Shown here piece by piece: positions 25,055 through 33,675 of a stretch of 64,000 nucleotides of DNA (position 1 is the first letter of the stretch; every line of letters starts with the position of its first letter). Position numbers and translations under genes: made by a program. The notes beneath the pieces are model-generated. The model did no database searches and was not told the DNA's origin. It saw nothing but the letters and a program-made list of their open reading frames with translations. Origin of the DNA: CAVVNN01 sp963838035 (GTDB lineage Bacteria > Actinomycetota > Thermoleophilia > Solirubrobacterales > 70-9); assembly GCA_963838035.1 (NCBI GenBank), contig CAWIPM010000002.1, positions 677,249 through 741,248 of the forward strand, given 5' to 3'.

Positions 25055-25579
25055 GTGAACGTGCGCGCCATCTTCGCCTTCCTCGCCGTCGTCGCCGTCG
25101 TCGGGCTGCTCGTCTACGGCCTGCTGAGCAACGGGACGACGGGGGTCGACCCGGGCGAACAGGCGCCGGCCGGCGCGCTGCCCCGCCTCGAGGGCAAGGG
25201 GTCGGGGTCGCTCGCCGACTACCGCGGCCGCTGGGTCCTGGTCAACTTCTGGGCTTCCTGGTGCACCGAATGCCGCCACGAGACGTCGGCGCTGGAGAGC
25301 TTCCAGCGCCGCTACGGCGGCAACCGGTTCACCGTCCTCGGGATCGACACGCGCGACCTCAGCGGCGACGGGCAGAAGTTCGTGCGCCGATACGGGCTGA
25401 CCTACCCGCAGCTGCGCGACGGGAACGGTCAGCAGGCCCACGACTTTGGCACCACCGGCGTCCCTGAGAACTTCCTCGTCGACCCCCGGGGCAGGCTGCG
25501 TCTGGCGCGGGTGGGCCCAGTGACGGACGAATACCTGCGCCGGTACGTGGCACCGTTGCTGCAGGGCAGCAGCTCGTGA
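25055..25579 (+). CDS. ccmG: CcmG/ResA-like thiol:disulfide oxidoreductase
   Basis: 174 residues. N-terminal TM anchor (AIFAFLAVVAVVGLLVYGLL), then an AhpC/TSA-type thioredoxin fold: LADYRGRWVLVNFWASWCTE with WCTEC at the active site, TVLGIDTRD, and the cis-Pro loop GTTGVPENFLVD. The FWASWC and GVPENFLVD motifs are those of CcmG/ResA, which reduce apocytochrome c cysteines outside the membrane. GTG 25055 follows TAACCT (25040-25045) by 9 nt. Its TGA overlaps the GTG of ccmH (GTGA). This is the second ccm locus, 9 kb from ccmF-ccmE. Confidence 0.92.
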   Translation: MNVRAIFAFLAVVAVVGLLVYGLLSNGTTGVDPGEQAPAGALPRLEGKGSGSLADYRGRWVLVNFWASWCTECRHETSALESFQRRYGGNRFTVLGIDTRDLSGDGQKFVRRYGLTYPQLRDGNGQQAHDFGTTGVPENFLVDPRGRLRLARVGPVTDEYLRRYVAPLLQGSSS

Positions 25580-26046
25580 GGATGCTGGCGGTTGCCGTCT
25601 TGCTCGCCGCGCTGGTTGCCTCGGCGCTGCCCGCCCAGACTGCGGTCGCCCAAACTCCCCCGACGCTCACCGAGATCTCCGGTGAAGTGATGTGCCCGAT
25701 CTGCGGGACGCTGCTCGAACTGGCGGAATCGCCGCAGGCCCTGCGCGAGAAAGCGTTCATCAAGGGCCTGATCGCCGAAGGGAAGTCGAAGTCCCAGATC
25801 AAGGACGCCCTGGTAGGCGAGTACGGACAGGAGGTGCTGGCCCTGCCGAAGGGGTCGGGCTTCGACCTCTCCGCCTACCTGGTCCCGGTGATTGCCTTTG
25901 TCGTCGCAGCGGTCGCGCTGGCGGTGGGCGTGCTGCGCTGGCGGCGCGACCCCGGGCCGCCTGGGTCGGATGCACCGTCACGCATAGGGCCGAGCGACGA
26001 GGACGCCCAACGCCTCGATGCCGACCTGGCCCGCTATGACCTCTGA
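25576..26046 (+). CDS. ccmH: Cytochrome c maturation protein CcmH/NrfF
   Basis: 156 residues. Signal peptide (MLAVAVLLAALVASALPAQT), then the short helical domain with VMCPICGTLLELAESPQA, a Cys-Pro-Ile-Cys in place of the usual RCxxC, and REKAFIKGLIAEGKSKSQIK DALVGEYG-type segment, then a C-terminal TM helix (PVIAFVVAAVALAVGVLRW). CcmH presents reduced apocytochrome to CcmF. It is translated from a GTG overlapping the stop of ccmG. Its 3' end overlaps the convergent gene by 13 bp. Confidence 0.9.
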   Translation: MRMLAVAVLLAALVASALPAQTAVAQTPPTLTEISGEVMCPICGTLLELAESPQALREKAFIKGLIAEGKSKSQIKDALVGEYGQEVLALPKGSGFDLSAYLVPVIAFVVAAVALAVGVLRWRRDPGPPGSDAPSRIGPSDEDAQRLDADLARYDL

Positions 26047-26675
26047 ACCACGCCCGTGACGGGCACCGGGAGCTTCTTGGGAACGGAGGCGCCCGCCGAG
26101 ACGCAGGCGATGGTCGCTTCGGCCTCGCCCGCGGCAACCGCCAGCGGGGCACCATCCTGCGCCGTCGACGGCCCGTCGATAAGCACCAGATCGTAGGCGC
26201 CCCGCAGCTTCGCGACGGCGTGGCGGAAGCCCTCCGAGGCGAGCAGCGCCAGGGCATCCGGGGCCGGCTCGCCGGCCACCACGCAGACGACCGGGTCGGC
26301 GACGCCGGCCGAGGCGGGGCCGGCCAGGGCCAGGGGCTGGAGGATCTCCGGCGCTGTCGCCTCCCCGCGCAGGTACTCGCGCAGGCCCGGCCTGGCCCGC
26401 AGCCCGAGCATCTCGGCGAGCCTTGGCCTGAGGAGGTCACACTCCAGCAGCGCCGTCGCGCGGCCCGAGGCGACAGCGGCAGCGGCAAGGCCTGCCGCGA
26501 CCTCCGACTTGACCGCCTCCTCGCCGGTGAGCAACACCACCCGGCGACCGGCGAGGCGCTTCAACAGACTGCCCAAGGCGTCGAGATCGGCGCGGCGCAG
26601 CGCCCCGGGCCGCGCTCCCTCGGCGGCGCCTTCGATCGTGGCCAGGACGGGGATCTTCCGCCGGCCAAAGCGCAT
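26034..26675 (-). CDS. CpsD/CapB-like P-loop ATPase with degenerate Walker A
   Basis: 213 residues. The plan of bacterial tyrosine kinases/exopolysaccharide regulators is visible: VVLLTGEEAVKSEVAAGLAA at Walker A, ATALLECDLLRPRLAEMLGL at Walker A', GLREYLRGEATAPEILQP, and AKLRGAYDLVLIDGPS at Walker B. In Walker A the usual GxGKS is reduced to AVKS, with Lys and Ser kept but the Gly lost. No Tyr cluster at the C-terminus. It could be a modulator of polysaccharide synthesis or a division ATPase-like protein. The ATG overlaps the argS stop (ATGA), so it is co-translated with argS. Confidence 0.65.
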   Translation of the reverse strand: MRFGRRKIPVLATIEGAAEGARPGALRRADLDALGSLLKRLAGRRVVLLTGEEAVKSEVAAGLAAAAVASGRATALLECDLLRPRLAEMLGLRARPGLREYLRGEATAPEILQPLALAGPASAGVADPVVCVVAGEPAPDALALLASEGFRHAVAKLRGAYDLVLIDGPSTAQDGAPLAVAAGEAEATIACVSAGASVPKKLPVPVTGVVQRS

Positions 26676-28321
26676 CACATCTGCTCGGGCGCGGAGATGC
26701 CGAGCAGGTCGAGAGAGGCGGCGATCGTCCGCTTTGCGAGCAGGCAGAGCGCCAGCCGCGAATGCTCGACCCCCTCCCCCTCCGCATCGAGGACCGGGCA
26801 GTCGCGGTAGAAAGCGTGGAAGTCGGCGGCGACCGCGGTCGAGTAGGCACAGATCCGGTGGGGAGCGCGGCGGGCCGCGGACTCGCGAACCTCTTCAGGG
26901 AACTCGAGCAGGCGCTTCACCAGGGCCTTCTCGGTCGGATCGAGCTGGGTCCCGGGCGTCGGCTCGCCGCTGTAGCTCGCCGCCCGCTCGGCGCGGTCGC
27001 CGGCCTTGCGAAGGATGCTGGCTATGCGGGCGTGCGCGTACTGCACGTAGTAGACGGGGTTGTCGCTGGACCGGCTCCGGGCCAGCTCGAGGTCGAGGTC
27101 GACCGGGGTGTCGTGGCTGCGCCAGAGCATGAACCAGCGGGCCGCGTCGACGCCGATGTCGTCGATCAGCTCATCGAGGGAGACAAAGTCTCCGCTGCGC
27201 TTCGACATCTGCGCCCGCTCGCCGTCTTCGACGATGTGGACCAGGCGCATGATCAAGGCCTCGAAGGCGTCGGTGTCGGCGCCGAGCGCGGCGATCGCGG
27301 CGCGCAGGCGCGGCACGTAGCCATGGTGGTCGGCGCCGAGCACGTCGATCAGCCGGCCGAACCCCCGCTCCAGCTTGTCCCAGTGATAGGCGACGTCGGG
27401 CGCGAGGTAGGTCGGCTCGCCGTCGGCGCGGATCAAGACCCGGTCCTTGTCGTCGCCGAAGGTGGTGGTGCGGAGCCAGAGCGCGCCATCGCTCCTGTAG
27501 GTGTGGCCGTTCTCGTCGAGCTTGGCGAGGGCGGCCTCGACCTCGCCCCGCGCATAGAGGTCTCGCTCCGAGCACCAGCTGTCGAAGCCGACGCCGAAGC
27601 GCTCGAGGGTCTCGCGCACCCACCCGAGCACCAGCTCCACCCCGCGCCGCCCCACCGCCTCGGTGTCGGCGGGGTCGACCCCGTCCGACTCCATGCGTTC
27701 GGCCAGCTCGGCGACGTAGGCCCCGGCGTAGCCGTCCTCGGGCGCCTCGCCGCCGCTCATCTGAGCGGCGATCGAGTGAGCGAAGCGCTCGATCTGACCA
27801 CCGGCGTCGTTGACGTAGAACTCGCGCTCGACTTCGTTGCCGACCGCCTCCAGCAGGCGCACCAGGGCATCGCCGTAGGCGGCGTGCCGGCCGCCGCCGA
27901 CGTGCAGCGGCCCGGTCGGGTTGGCCGATACGAACTCGACCAGGATGCGCTCCGGAGAGGCCGTGGGCGCCGGTCCAAGCTCCTCGCTCGCTGAGGCAAG
28001 CCTGGCCATCGCCCGCCGGTACCAGGCGTCGGCGAGGAATAGATTGAGGAACCCGGGCCCGGCGACCTCGATCCGCTCGACGTTCTCTCCCCCGCCAAGG
28101 CTCTCTTCCAGCTCGCCCCGCAGCCGGTCGGCGACGGCGCGAGGGTTCTCACCCAGCGGGGCCGCGAGCAGCATCGCCGCATTGGAGCTGTAGTCGCCCA
28201 GCTCAGCCTTCGGTGGACGCTCCAGCGAAGGCTCGGTGCCGGTCGGCTCTCCACCGCGGAGAGCCCGCGCAGCCTGGCTCACGGCCGAGCGAAGCTCGGA
28301 GATCGGGTCGGCGGCACTCAT
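26675..28321 (-). CDS. argS: Arginyl-tRNA synthetase
   Basis: 548 residues, class I. SAADPISELRSAVSQAARAL opens the Add1 N-terminal domain, VEFVSANPTGPLHVGGGRHA contains the HIGH-type signature (HVGGGRH), AQMSKRSGDFVSLDELIDDI the KMSKS-like MSKRS, and the DALR anticodon-binding domain fills the C-terminus (DNPVYYVQYAHARIASILRK). It charges tRNA-Arg. Start ATG 28321 is 8 nt after TACGAT (28330-28335). The divergent metallophosphoesterase has its own -10 box 20 bp away. Confidence 0.97.
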   Translation of the reverse strand: MSAADPISELRSAVSQAARALRGGEPTGTEPSLERPPKAELGDYSSNAAMLLAAPLGENPRAVADRLRGELEESLGGGENVERIEVAGPGFLNLFLADAWYRRAMARLASASEELGPAPTASPERILVEFVSANPTGPLHVGGGRHAAYGDALVRLLEAVGNEVEREFYVNDAGGQIERFAHSIAAQMSGGEAPEDGYAGAYVAELAERMESDGVDPADTEAVGRRGVELVLGWVRETLERFGVGFDSWCSERDLYARGEVEAALAKLDENGHTYRSDGALWLRTTTFGDDKDRVLIRADGEPTYLAPDVAYHWDKLERGFGRLIDVLGADHHGYVPRLRAAIAALGADTDAFEALIMRLVHIVEDGERAQMSKRSGDFVSLDELIDDIGVDAARWFMLWRSHDTPVDLDLELARSRSSDNPVYYVQYAHARIASILRKAGDRAERAASYSGEPTPGTQLDPTEKALVKRLLEFPEEVRESAARRAPHRICAYSTAVAADFHAFYRDCPVLDAEGEGVEHSRLALCLLAKRTIAASLDLLGISAPEQM

Positions 28322-28367
28322 CGTGGGGCATCGTATGACCGGAGCGCGCCGGGGTACGCTGCCCCAC

Positions 28368-29108
28368 TTGCGCGTTGCCGTCATCAGCGACATCCACTCC
28401 AACCTGCCCGCGCTCTCGGCCGTGCTGGGTGCGGTCGATGCAGCCCGCGACGAGGAGGTTTGGTGCCTCGGCGACGTGGTCGGCTATGGGGCGGCCCCCG
28501 ACGCCTGCGCCGACCTCCTCCGCGACCGCTGCCAGCTCTGCCTGGTCGGCAATCACGACCTCGCCGTGCTTGGCGAGCTGGACGTCGCCGCCTTCTCGGA
28601 GACCGCAGCGGCGGCGGTCGACTGGACCCGCGCGAACGTCGCGGAGGAGACGCTGGAGTTCCTGCGCGAGCTGGAGCCGTCGGGGCGGCGCGAAGGGATC
28701 GGAGCCTTCCACGCCTCGCCCCGCGACCCGGTCTGGGAGTACGTGCTCTCCGTCGAGCAGGCAGATGCCTGCATGGACGCGCTTGATGAGCGAATCGGCC
28801 TGATCGGGCACTCGCACATCTCGCTCTTCTTCGCCAGGCCCGGCGGGGAGGAGACCGGCGAGACTCGGGGAGCCCCCGCCGGCGATGCCGCCCTGGTCGA
28901 CCTGAGCCACGGCGAGTGGCTGATCAACCCGGGCAGCGTCGGCCAGCCGCGCGACGGCGATCCGCGCGCCGCCTGGCTGGAGCTCGACACAACCGAGCAG
29001 ACCGCCCGCTTCCACCGCACCGAGTACGACATCGCGGCCGCCGCCGAGTCGATCGTCTCAGCAGGCCTGCCCCCGCACCTGGCGACCCGGCTCTACGCCG
29101 GTCACTGA
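28368..29108 (+). CDS. Metallophosphoesterase (YfcE/ApaH-like fold)
   Basis: 246 residues. RVAVISDIHSNLPALSAVL gives the DxH metal site, VWCLGDVVGYGAAPD the GD, CLVGNHDLAVLG the GNHD, LIGHSHISLFF the GHSH and WLINPGSVGQPRDGDP the last motif. All metal ligands of calcineurin-like phosphodiesterases are present; substrate unknown. TTG 28368 is preferred as start, since it follows TACGCT (28355-28360) by 7 nt and gives MRVAVISDIH; ATG 28335 adds 11 unmatched residues. Confidence 0.9.
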   Translation: MRVAVISDIHSNLPALSAVLGAVDAARDEEVWCLGDVVGYGAAPDACADLLRDRCQLCLVGNHDLAVLGELDVAAFSETAAAAVDWTRANVAEETLEFLRELEPSGRREGIGAFHASPRDPVWEYVLSVEQADACMDALDERIGLIGHSHISLFFARPGGEETGETRGAPAGDAALVDLSHGEWLINPGSVGQPRDGDPRAAWLELDTTEQTARFHRTEYDIAAAAESIVSAGLPPHLATRLYAGH

Positions 29109-29161
29109 TGCCCGAATTGCAGGCTAAAAACGCCCTTAGGGCCGTTCTCTAGACTCGCACC

Positions 29162-29704
29162 GTGGGTCGCGCAACCGCATCCCTGCTCGCTCTCCTGCTC
29201 GGCGCCGCCGTGGCGCTCACGCTCGCTTCCTGCGGGGGCGGGAGTGACGCCAAGCTGCTTCCCGGCAGCACCGCGAACGAGATCACCGCCAATCTCGACC
29301 GGGTCAAGCAGATGGTGAGCGGCGGCGAATGCATCGGGGCCGAAGACGCCGCCCAGCTCGTCGCGACCCAGATTGACGAACTCGGCGGGGTCGACAAGAA
29401 GCTGAAGCAGGCGCTGCGCGAAGGCGCCGGGCGGCTCAATGAAGTCATCTCCGAATGCGTCGAAGAAACGACGGAAGCCGTCGAACCGAGCGAACCCGTG
29501 ACCGAAACCAGGGCGAGCAAGCCGGCGAAGAAGGAAACGAAGCCGAAGACGACCCCCGCGGCGCCGACGGCTCCCACCCAGACGACTCCGACAACGCCGG
29601 CGACGCCACCGTCCACACCGGCGGAACCGCCCACCGAAGGCGGCGGAACGGGCGCCCCGGCCGGCGGTGTGAGCCCGGGGTCCCCCGCGGGCGAAGGGCA
29701 GTGA
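29162..29704 (+). CDS. Lipoprotein coupled to a Ser/Thr kinase
   Basis: 180 residues. Signal peptide with lipobox LTLASCGGG, so Cys is lipidated. A short helical domain (TANEITANLDRVKQMVSGGE to VDKKLKQALREGAGRLNEVI, with two Cys) is followed by a disordered Lys/Pro/Thr-rich tail (SKPAKKETKPKTTPAAPTAP). Function unknown; a surface-exposed anchor domain plus flexible linker. GTG 29162 lies 6 nt after TAGACT (29150-29155). The TGA overlaps the kinase ATG, so the pair is an operon. Confidence 0.8.
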   Translation: MGRATASLLALLLGAAVALTLASCGGGSDAKLLPGSTANEITANLDRVKQMVSGGECIGAEDAAQLVATQIDELGGVDKKLKQALREGAGRLNEVISECVEETTEAVEPSEPVTETRASKPAKKETKPKTTPAAPTAPTQTTPTTPATPPSTPAEPPTEGGGTGAPAGGVSPGSPAGEGQ

Positions 29705-30909
29705 TGAAAGCGACACTCTCCGGCCGCTATGAGATCGGCGAGCGCCTCGGCTCGGGCGGCATGTCGAACGTCTACCGGGCAACCGACCGTATCCTCGAGC
29801 GCACCGTCGCGGTCAAGATCCTCGCCGAGCACCTCTCCGACGACGACCGCTTCGTCGCCCGCTTCCGGCGCGAGGCGCTGGCGGTCGCCAAGCTGATCCA
29901 CCCCAACATCGTTCAGGTCTACGACACCGGCGTGGACGAGGGCCGCCACTACATCGTGATGGAGTTCGTCGAGGGGCGCTCGGGGGCGCAGATCCTGCAG
30001 AAGCACGGACCGGTGGACGCCGAGATGACCGCCGAGATCGGGATCCAGGCCTGCGCCGGGCTCGACTACGCCCACCGGCGCGGGATCATCCACCGCGACG
30101 TCAAGCCGGGCAACCTGATGATCGTCGGCGGGCCGGTCGGCGACGGGGCCCAGCCGACCGTGAAGCTGACCGACTTCGGCATCGCCCGGGCGATCGAGCA
30201 GACGCGGATCACCCAGGTCGGCTCGGTGGTCGGAACCGCCGCCTACCTGGCGCCTGAGCAGGTTCGCGGTGAGGAGGCGACGCCGGCAACTGACGTCTAC
30301 GCGCTGGGGGTCGTCCTCTACCAGTTCCTCACCGGGCGGCTGCCCTATGAGGGCTCGACCCTGGCCGAGCTGGCCGTGCGCCAGCAGAACGAGAGCCCGC
30401 TGCCGCCGAGCACATACAACGACGAGGTGTCGGAGACCCTGGGCGGCGCGGTGCTGCGCGCGCTCGAGGGCGACCCCGGCCGCCGCTACGCCAGCGCCGA
30501 CGAGCTGGCCGGGGGCCTGCGGCTCGGCCTGCTCGGCGAGGACGTGACGCTGCCGATCGCCGAAGGCTCGACCCCGACCCGGGTGCTGGGCGGCGAGACG
30601 GCCGCGACCCGCCATCTCCCCCGCACCGCCCAGGCCGAGCGCCGCCGGGCGCCCGTCCGCCCGGCCCAGAGCGCCCCGGCGGCGGCGCCCGTGCAGCCGG
30701 CCGAAGAGCGCAGGCGCAGCGCCTTCTCCCGCTTCGTCCGATTCGTCATGGCGCTCGTCGCCCTCGTCCTGATCGCGGCGGCGGTCGCGGCGGCGGTGAT
30801 CATCGCGACCGACAAGGCCGCCGGGGTCAAGGTGTCCAAGGTGGCCGGGAACACGGTCGAAAAGGTCGTCGAAGAAGTCAAGGACCTGGTCAAGAAGAAC
30901 ACCGAATAG
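29704..30909 (+). CDS. PknB-type Ser/Thr protein kinase
   Basis: 401 residues. Catalytic domain 1-265: LGSGGMSNVYRATD (Gly loop), AVKIL (Lys38), IIHRDVKPGNL (130-139), TDFGIARA (157-161), GTAAYLAPEQVRGE activation/APE, DVYALGVVLYQFLTGRLPY. All catalytic residues are present. A linker rich in Pro/Ala/Arg precedes one TM helix (MALVALVLIAAAVAAAVIIA), and about 35 residues lie outside. No PASTA repeats, unlike PknB. The neighbouring lipoprotein may be its extracellular partner. Coupled to it by ATGA-type overlap. The 3' end overlaps tgt by 20 bp. Confidence 0.92.
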   Translation: MKATLSGRYEIGERLGSGGMSNVYRATDRILERTVAVKILAEHLSDDDRFVARFRREALAVAKLIHPNIVQVYDTGVDEGRHYIVMEFVEGRSGAQILQKHGPVDAEMTAEIGIQACAGLDYAHRRGIIHRDVKPGNLMIVGGPVGDGAQPTVKLTDFGIARAIEQTRITQVGSVVGTAAYLAPEQVRGEEATPATDVYALGVVLYQFLTGRLPYEGSTLAELAVRQQNESPLPPSTYNDEVSETLGGAVLRALEGDPGRRYASADELAGGLRLGLLGEDVTLPIAEGSTPTRVLGGETAATRHLPRTAQAERRRAPVRPAQSAPAAAPVQPAEERRRSAFSRFVRFVMALVALVLIAAAVAAAVIIATDKAAGVKVSKVAGNTVEKVVEEVKDLVKKNTE

Positions 30910-32108
30910 CGTCCCACGGCGCCACTCCGGCAAGAGTCTCCCGGCTGAAGTCCGCAAAGGCTCCGTTGAGGATCGCGATGCGGGCGTGAGTGGTCAGCTC
31001 GCGCATGTATGTGAGGTTGTGGAGGCAGAGGAGGCGGACGGCGGTCAGCTCCTCGGCGCGGGAGAGGTAGCTGACGTAGTCGCGATCGTGGCGCCGGCAG
31101 GCTGGGCAGGGACAGCCGTCGACGAGGGGGTCGCGGTCGCCCTCCCAGCCGGACTTGCGCAGGTCGAGGCGGAAGCGGGTGCCGGGGCTGGGCGCCAGGG
31201 CGACGCCGTGGCGGGCCAGGCGGGTCGGCACCGCGCAGTCGAAGATGTCGAGCCCGAGCGCGATGCCGGCGAGCAGGTCGTCGACCTCGCCGATCCCGAG
31301 CAGGTGCTTGGGCGCCTCCGGCGGCAGCAACGGCGCGGTTAGCCCCAGGACCTCGTCGCATCTCGTCCTTGTCGCGCCCCAGAGTCCCGCCGATCGCGAT
31401 GCCGTCGACGCCGGCCTCCGAGACGGCCTGCGCCGATTCGCGCCGCAGGTCCTCGTGGACACCGCCCTGGACGATCCCAAACACAGCCTGGCGCTCCGGC
31501 CCGCTCTCCCCGTGCCACCTCAGGCAGCGATCGAGCCAGCGGTGCGTGCGCTCGGCGGACCGAGCCGTGTACTCCCGGTCCGCGTGGTAGGGAGTGCACT
31601 CGTCGAAGACCAGCGCGATGTCGGACCCCAACTTCGCCTGCACCTGCATCGAGACCTCGGGGGAGATGAACAGCGAGCTGCCGTCGCGGTAGGAGCGGAA
31701 CTGCACCCCCTCCTCCCCGATCGAGACGACCGAGCCGTGCTCGCCACCCTGCCGGCCGCTGCCCTTCACCTCTTCGGCGACTCCCCCGTGCGCCAGCGAG
31801 AAGACCTGAAACCCACCGGAGTCGGTGATCAACGCCCGCTCCCAACCCATGAACCCGTGCAACCCACCCGCGGCAGCGATCCTGCTCGGCCCCGGCGAAA
31901 CGAACAGGTGATAGGTGTTCCCCAGGATCAGCTTGTAGCCGAGGCCGGCAACCTCATCGGAGTCCAGGCCGCGCACCGTTCCCTTCGTCGCCAGCGGGAT
32001 GAAGGCGGGGGTCTCGACCGGCCCGTGCGCAGTGTGCAGCACTCCGGCGCGAGCGGCGCCGTCCCGCGCTTCGATCTCGAACCTAAGCCTCTCGGGCTCG
32101 ACCCTCAT
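30890..32108 (-). pseudogene. tgt: Queuine tRNA-ribosyltransferase, interrupted by one frameshift
   Basis: The reading frame MRVEPERLRFEIEARDGAAR is intact to GTLGRDKDEM and resumes in the next frame with EVLGLTAPLLPPEAPKHLLG. Removing one C at about 31355 gives the expected GRDKDEMREVLGLTAPLLPP. Catalytic Asp in LITDSGGFQVFSLA and FDECTP; the zinc site CPCPACRRH plus His in LHNLTYMRELT. About 405 residues in full, as usual for Tgt, which places queuine or preQ1 at G34. It ends the gap-pgk-tpiA-gpmI run. Sequencing error or a real knock-out cannot be told apart here. Confidence 0.85.
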
Positions 32109-32118
32109 CGTGCCGTAA

Positions 32119-32154
32119 CCGACTTTGACCCCACTAGAGGGGGGTCAAAGTCGG
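32119..32154 (-). terminator. 14-bp stem hairpin between gpmI and tgt
   Basis: CCGACTTTGACCCC (32119-32132) and GGGGTCAAAGTCGG (32141-32154) are a perfect inverted pair with an 8-nt loop. It covers the last codons and stop of gpmI and lies 11 bp before the tgt start. It has no U-tract, so it may be a terminator, an attenuator or an RNA-stabilising hairpin. Confidence 0.65.
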
Positions 32155-33675
32155 ATGCGCGAGGAGCGAGTGGCCGGTCATCGCCTCCGGCTGAGGAATG
32201 CCGAGCAGCTGCAGGGCCGTGGGGGCGACGTCGGCGAGGATCCCGCGGTCTCTCAACGCGACGCCCTCGACGGTGACGATCAGCGGCACCGGGTTGAGCG
32301 AGTGCGCCGTGTTGGGCGACCCGTCCGGCTCGAGCATGTGGTCGCAGTTGCCGTGGTCGGCGGTGACGATGCAGGCGCCGCCGGAGGCGCGCACCGCCTC
32401 GATCACGTCGCCCAGGCAGGAGTCCACCTCCTCGACCGCCTGCACCGCGGCCGGGATCACCCCGGTGTGGCCGACCATGTCGGGGTTGGCGAAGTTGATG
32501 ATGCCGAACCGGTAATCGCCCTCCGACCAGTGCCCGACGAAGGTGTCGGCGGCGGCGCGGGCACTCATCTCGGGCTTGTGGTCGTAGGTCGGGACGTCGC
32601 GGGCGGACTCGACCAGGCAGTGCTCCTCCCCCTCCCACTCCTGCTCCCGCCCACCGTTGAAGAAGTAGGTGACGTGCGCGTACTTCTCGGTCTCGGCGAC
32701 GTGGAGCTGGCGCCCGCCGGCCTCGGAGATCGTCTCGGCCAGGGTCGTCTTCGGCCTCTCCTCGGGGAAGGCGACCGGGTTCGGCCAGCCCTTGCGGTAC
32801 TGGGTCATCGTCGTCAGGTCAAGGACCGGGATCCCGCCGCGGGAGAACTCGTCGAAATCCGGCTCAGAGAGGGCGCGGGTCATCTGCCGGGCGCGGTCGG
32901 GGCGGAAGTTGATGAAGATCGCGACATCGCCCTCGGCGGCGCCGTCGTAGTCGCCGACGACGGTCGGCTTGACGAACTCGTCGGTCTCGCCTCGCTCGTA
33001 TGACGCCGTAATCGCCTCCTCGGCGCTGGCCGCCCGCAGCCCCTCGGCGTGGACGATCGCGTCGTAGGCAAGCTTGGTCCGCTCCCAGCGGGTATCGCGG
33101 TCCATCGCGTAGTAGCGGCCGCCGACGGTGGCGACGCGGCCGGCGTGACGCAGCCAGCGCTCCAGCTCGGCGAGGTATTCGCGGCCACCATGCGGGAGGG
33201 TGTCGCGCCCGTCGGTGAAAGCGTGGAAGACAAGGTCGGGAACCCCCTCCTGCGAGGCCAGCTCGATGCTGGCCTCGATGTGCTCCCAGCCGGAGTGGAC
33301 GCCGCCGTCGGAGACGAGCCCAAGCAGGTGCAGCCGCCCACGCGGGCTGTTGCGCGCGCGCTCGCATGCGGCGAGCAGCGCCTCGTTCTCGAAAAAGCTG
33401 CCGTCGGCGACGGCGTCGTCGATCCGAGCCAGGTCCTGCTTGACGATCGCGCCCGCGCCGAGGTTGAGGTGGCCCACCTCGGAGTTGCCCATCTGGCCGT
33501 CGGGCAGGCCTACGTCGCGGCCCTGGGCGGAGAGCCGCGTGTGGGGGAACCCGTCCCAGAGGCGATCGAAGACCGGAGTCTGCGCCTGGGAGATCGCGTT
33601 GCCGGGGCCGGGCGGGGCGAGGCCCCAGCCGTCGAGGATGACCAGGGCGAGGGAGGGAATGGGCAGCTCGGTCAA
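32134..33675 (-). CDS. gpmI: 2,3-bisphosphoglycerate-independent phosphoglycerate mutase
   Basis: 513 residues. LALVILDGWGLAPPGPGNAI binds metal with Asp, GQMGNSEVGHLNLGAGAIVK contains the catalytic Ser loop, HAFTDGRDTLPHGG the metal/substrate site, and YDHKPEMSARAAADTF, IINFANPDMVGHTG, VTADHGNCDHM the second metal cluster. Size is right (about 510). It interconverts 3- and 2-phosphoglycerate with two Mn. The last codons (TLTPL) are encoded inside the hairpin. ATG overlaps the tpiA stop (ATGA). Confidence 0.96.
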   Translation of the reverse strand: MTELPIPSLALVILDGWGLAPPGPGNAISQAQTPVFDRLWDGFPHTRLSAQGRDVGLPDGQMGNSEVGHLNLGAGAIVKQDLARIDDAVADGSFFENEALLAACERARNSPRGRLHLLGLVSDGGVHSGWEHIEASIELASQEGVPDLVFHAFTDGRDTLPHGGREYLAELERWLRHAGRVATVGGRYYAMDRDTRWERTKLAYDAIVHAEGLRAASAEEAITASYERGETDEFVKPTVVGDYDGAAEGDVAIFINFRPDRARQMTRALSEPDFDEFSRGGIPVLDLTTMTQYRKGWPNPVAFPEERPKTTLAETISEAGGRQLHVAETEKYAHVTYFFNGGREQEWEGEEHCLVESARDVPTYDHKPEMSARAAADTFVGHWSEGDYRFGIINFANPDMVGHTGVIPAAVQAVEEVDSCLGDVIEAVRASGGACIVTADHGNCDHMLEPDGSPNTAHSLNPVPLIVTVEGVALRDRGILADVAPTALQLLGIPQPEAMTGHSLLAHPTLTPL

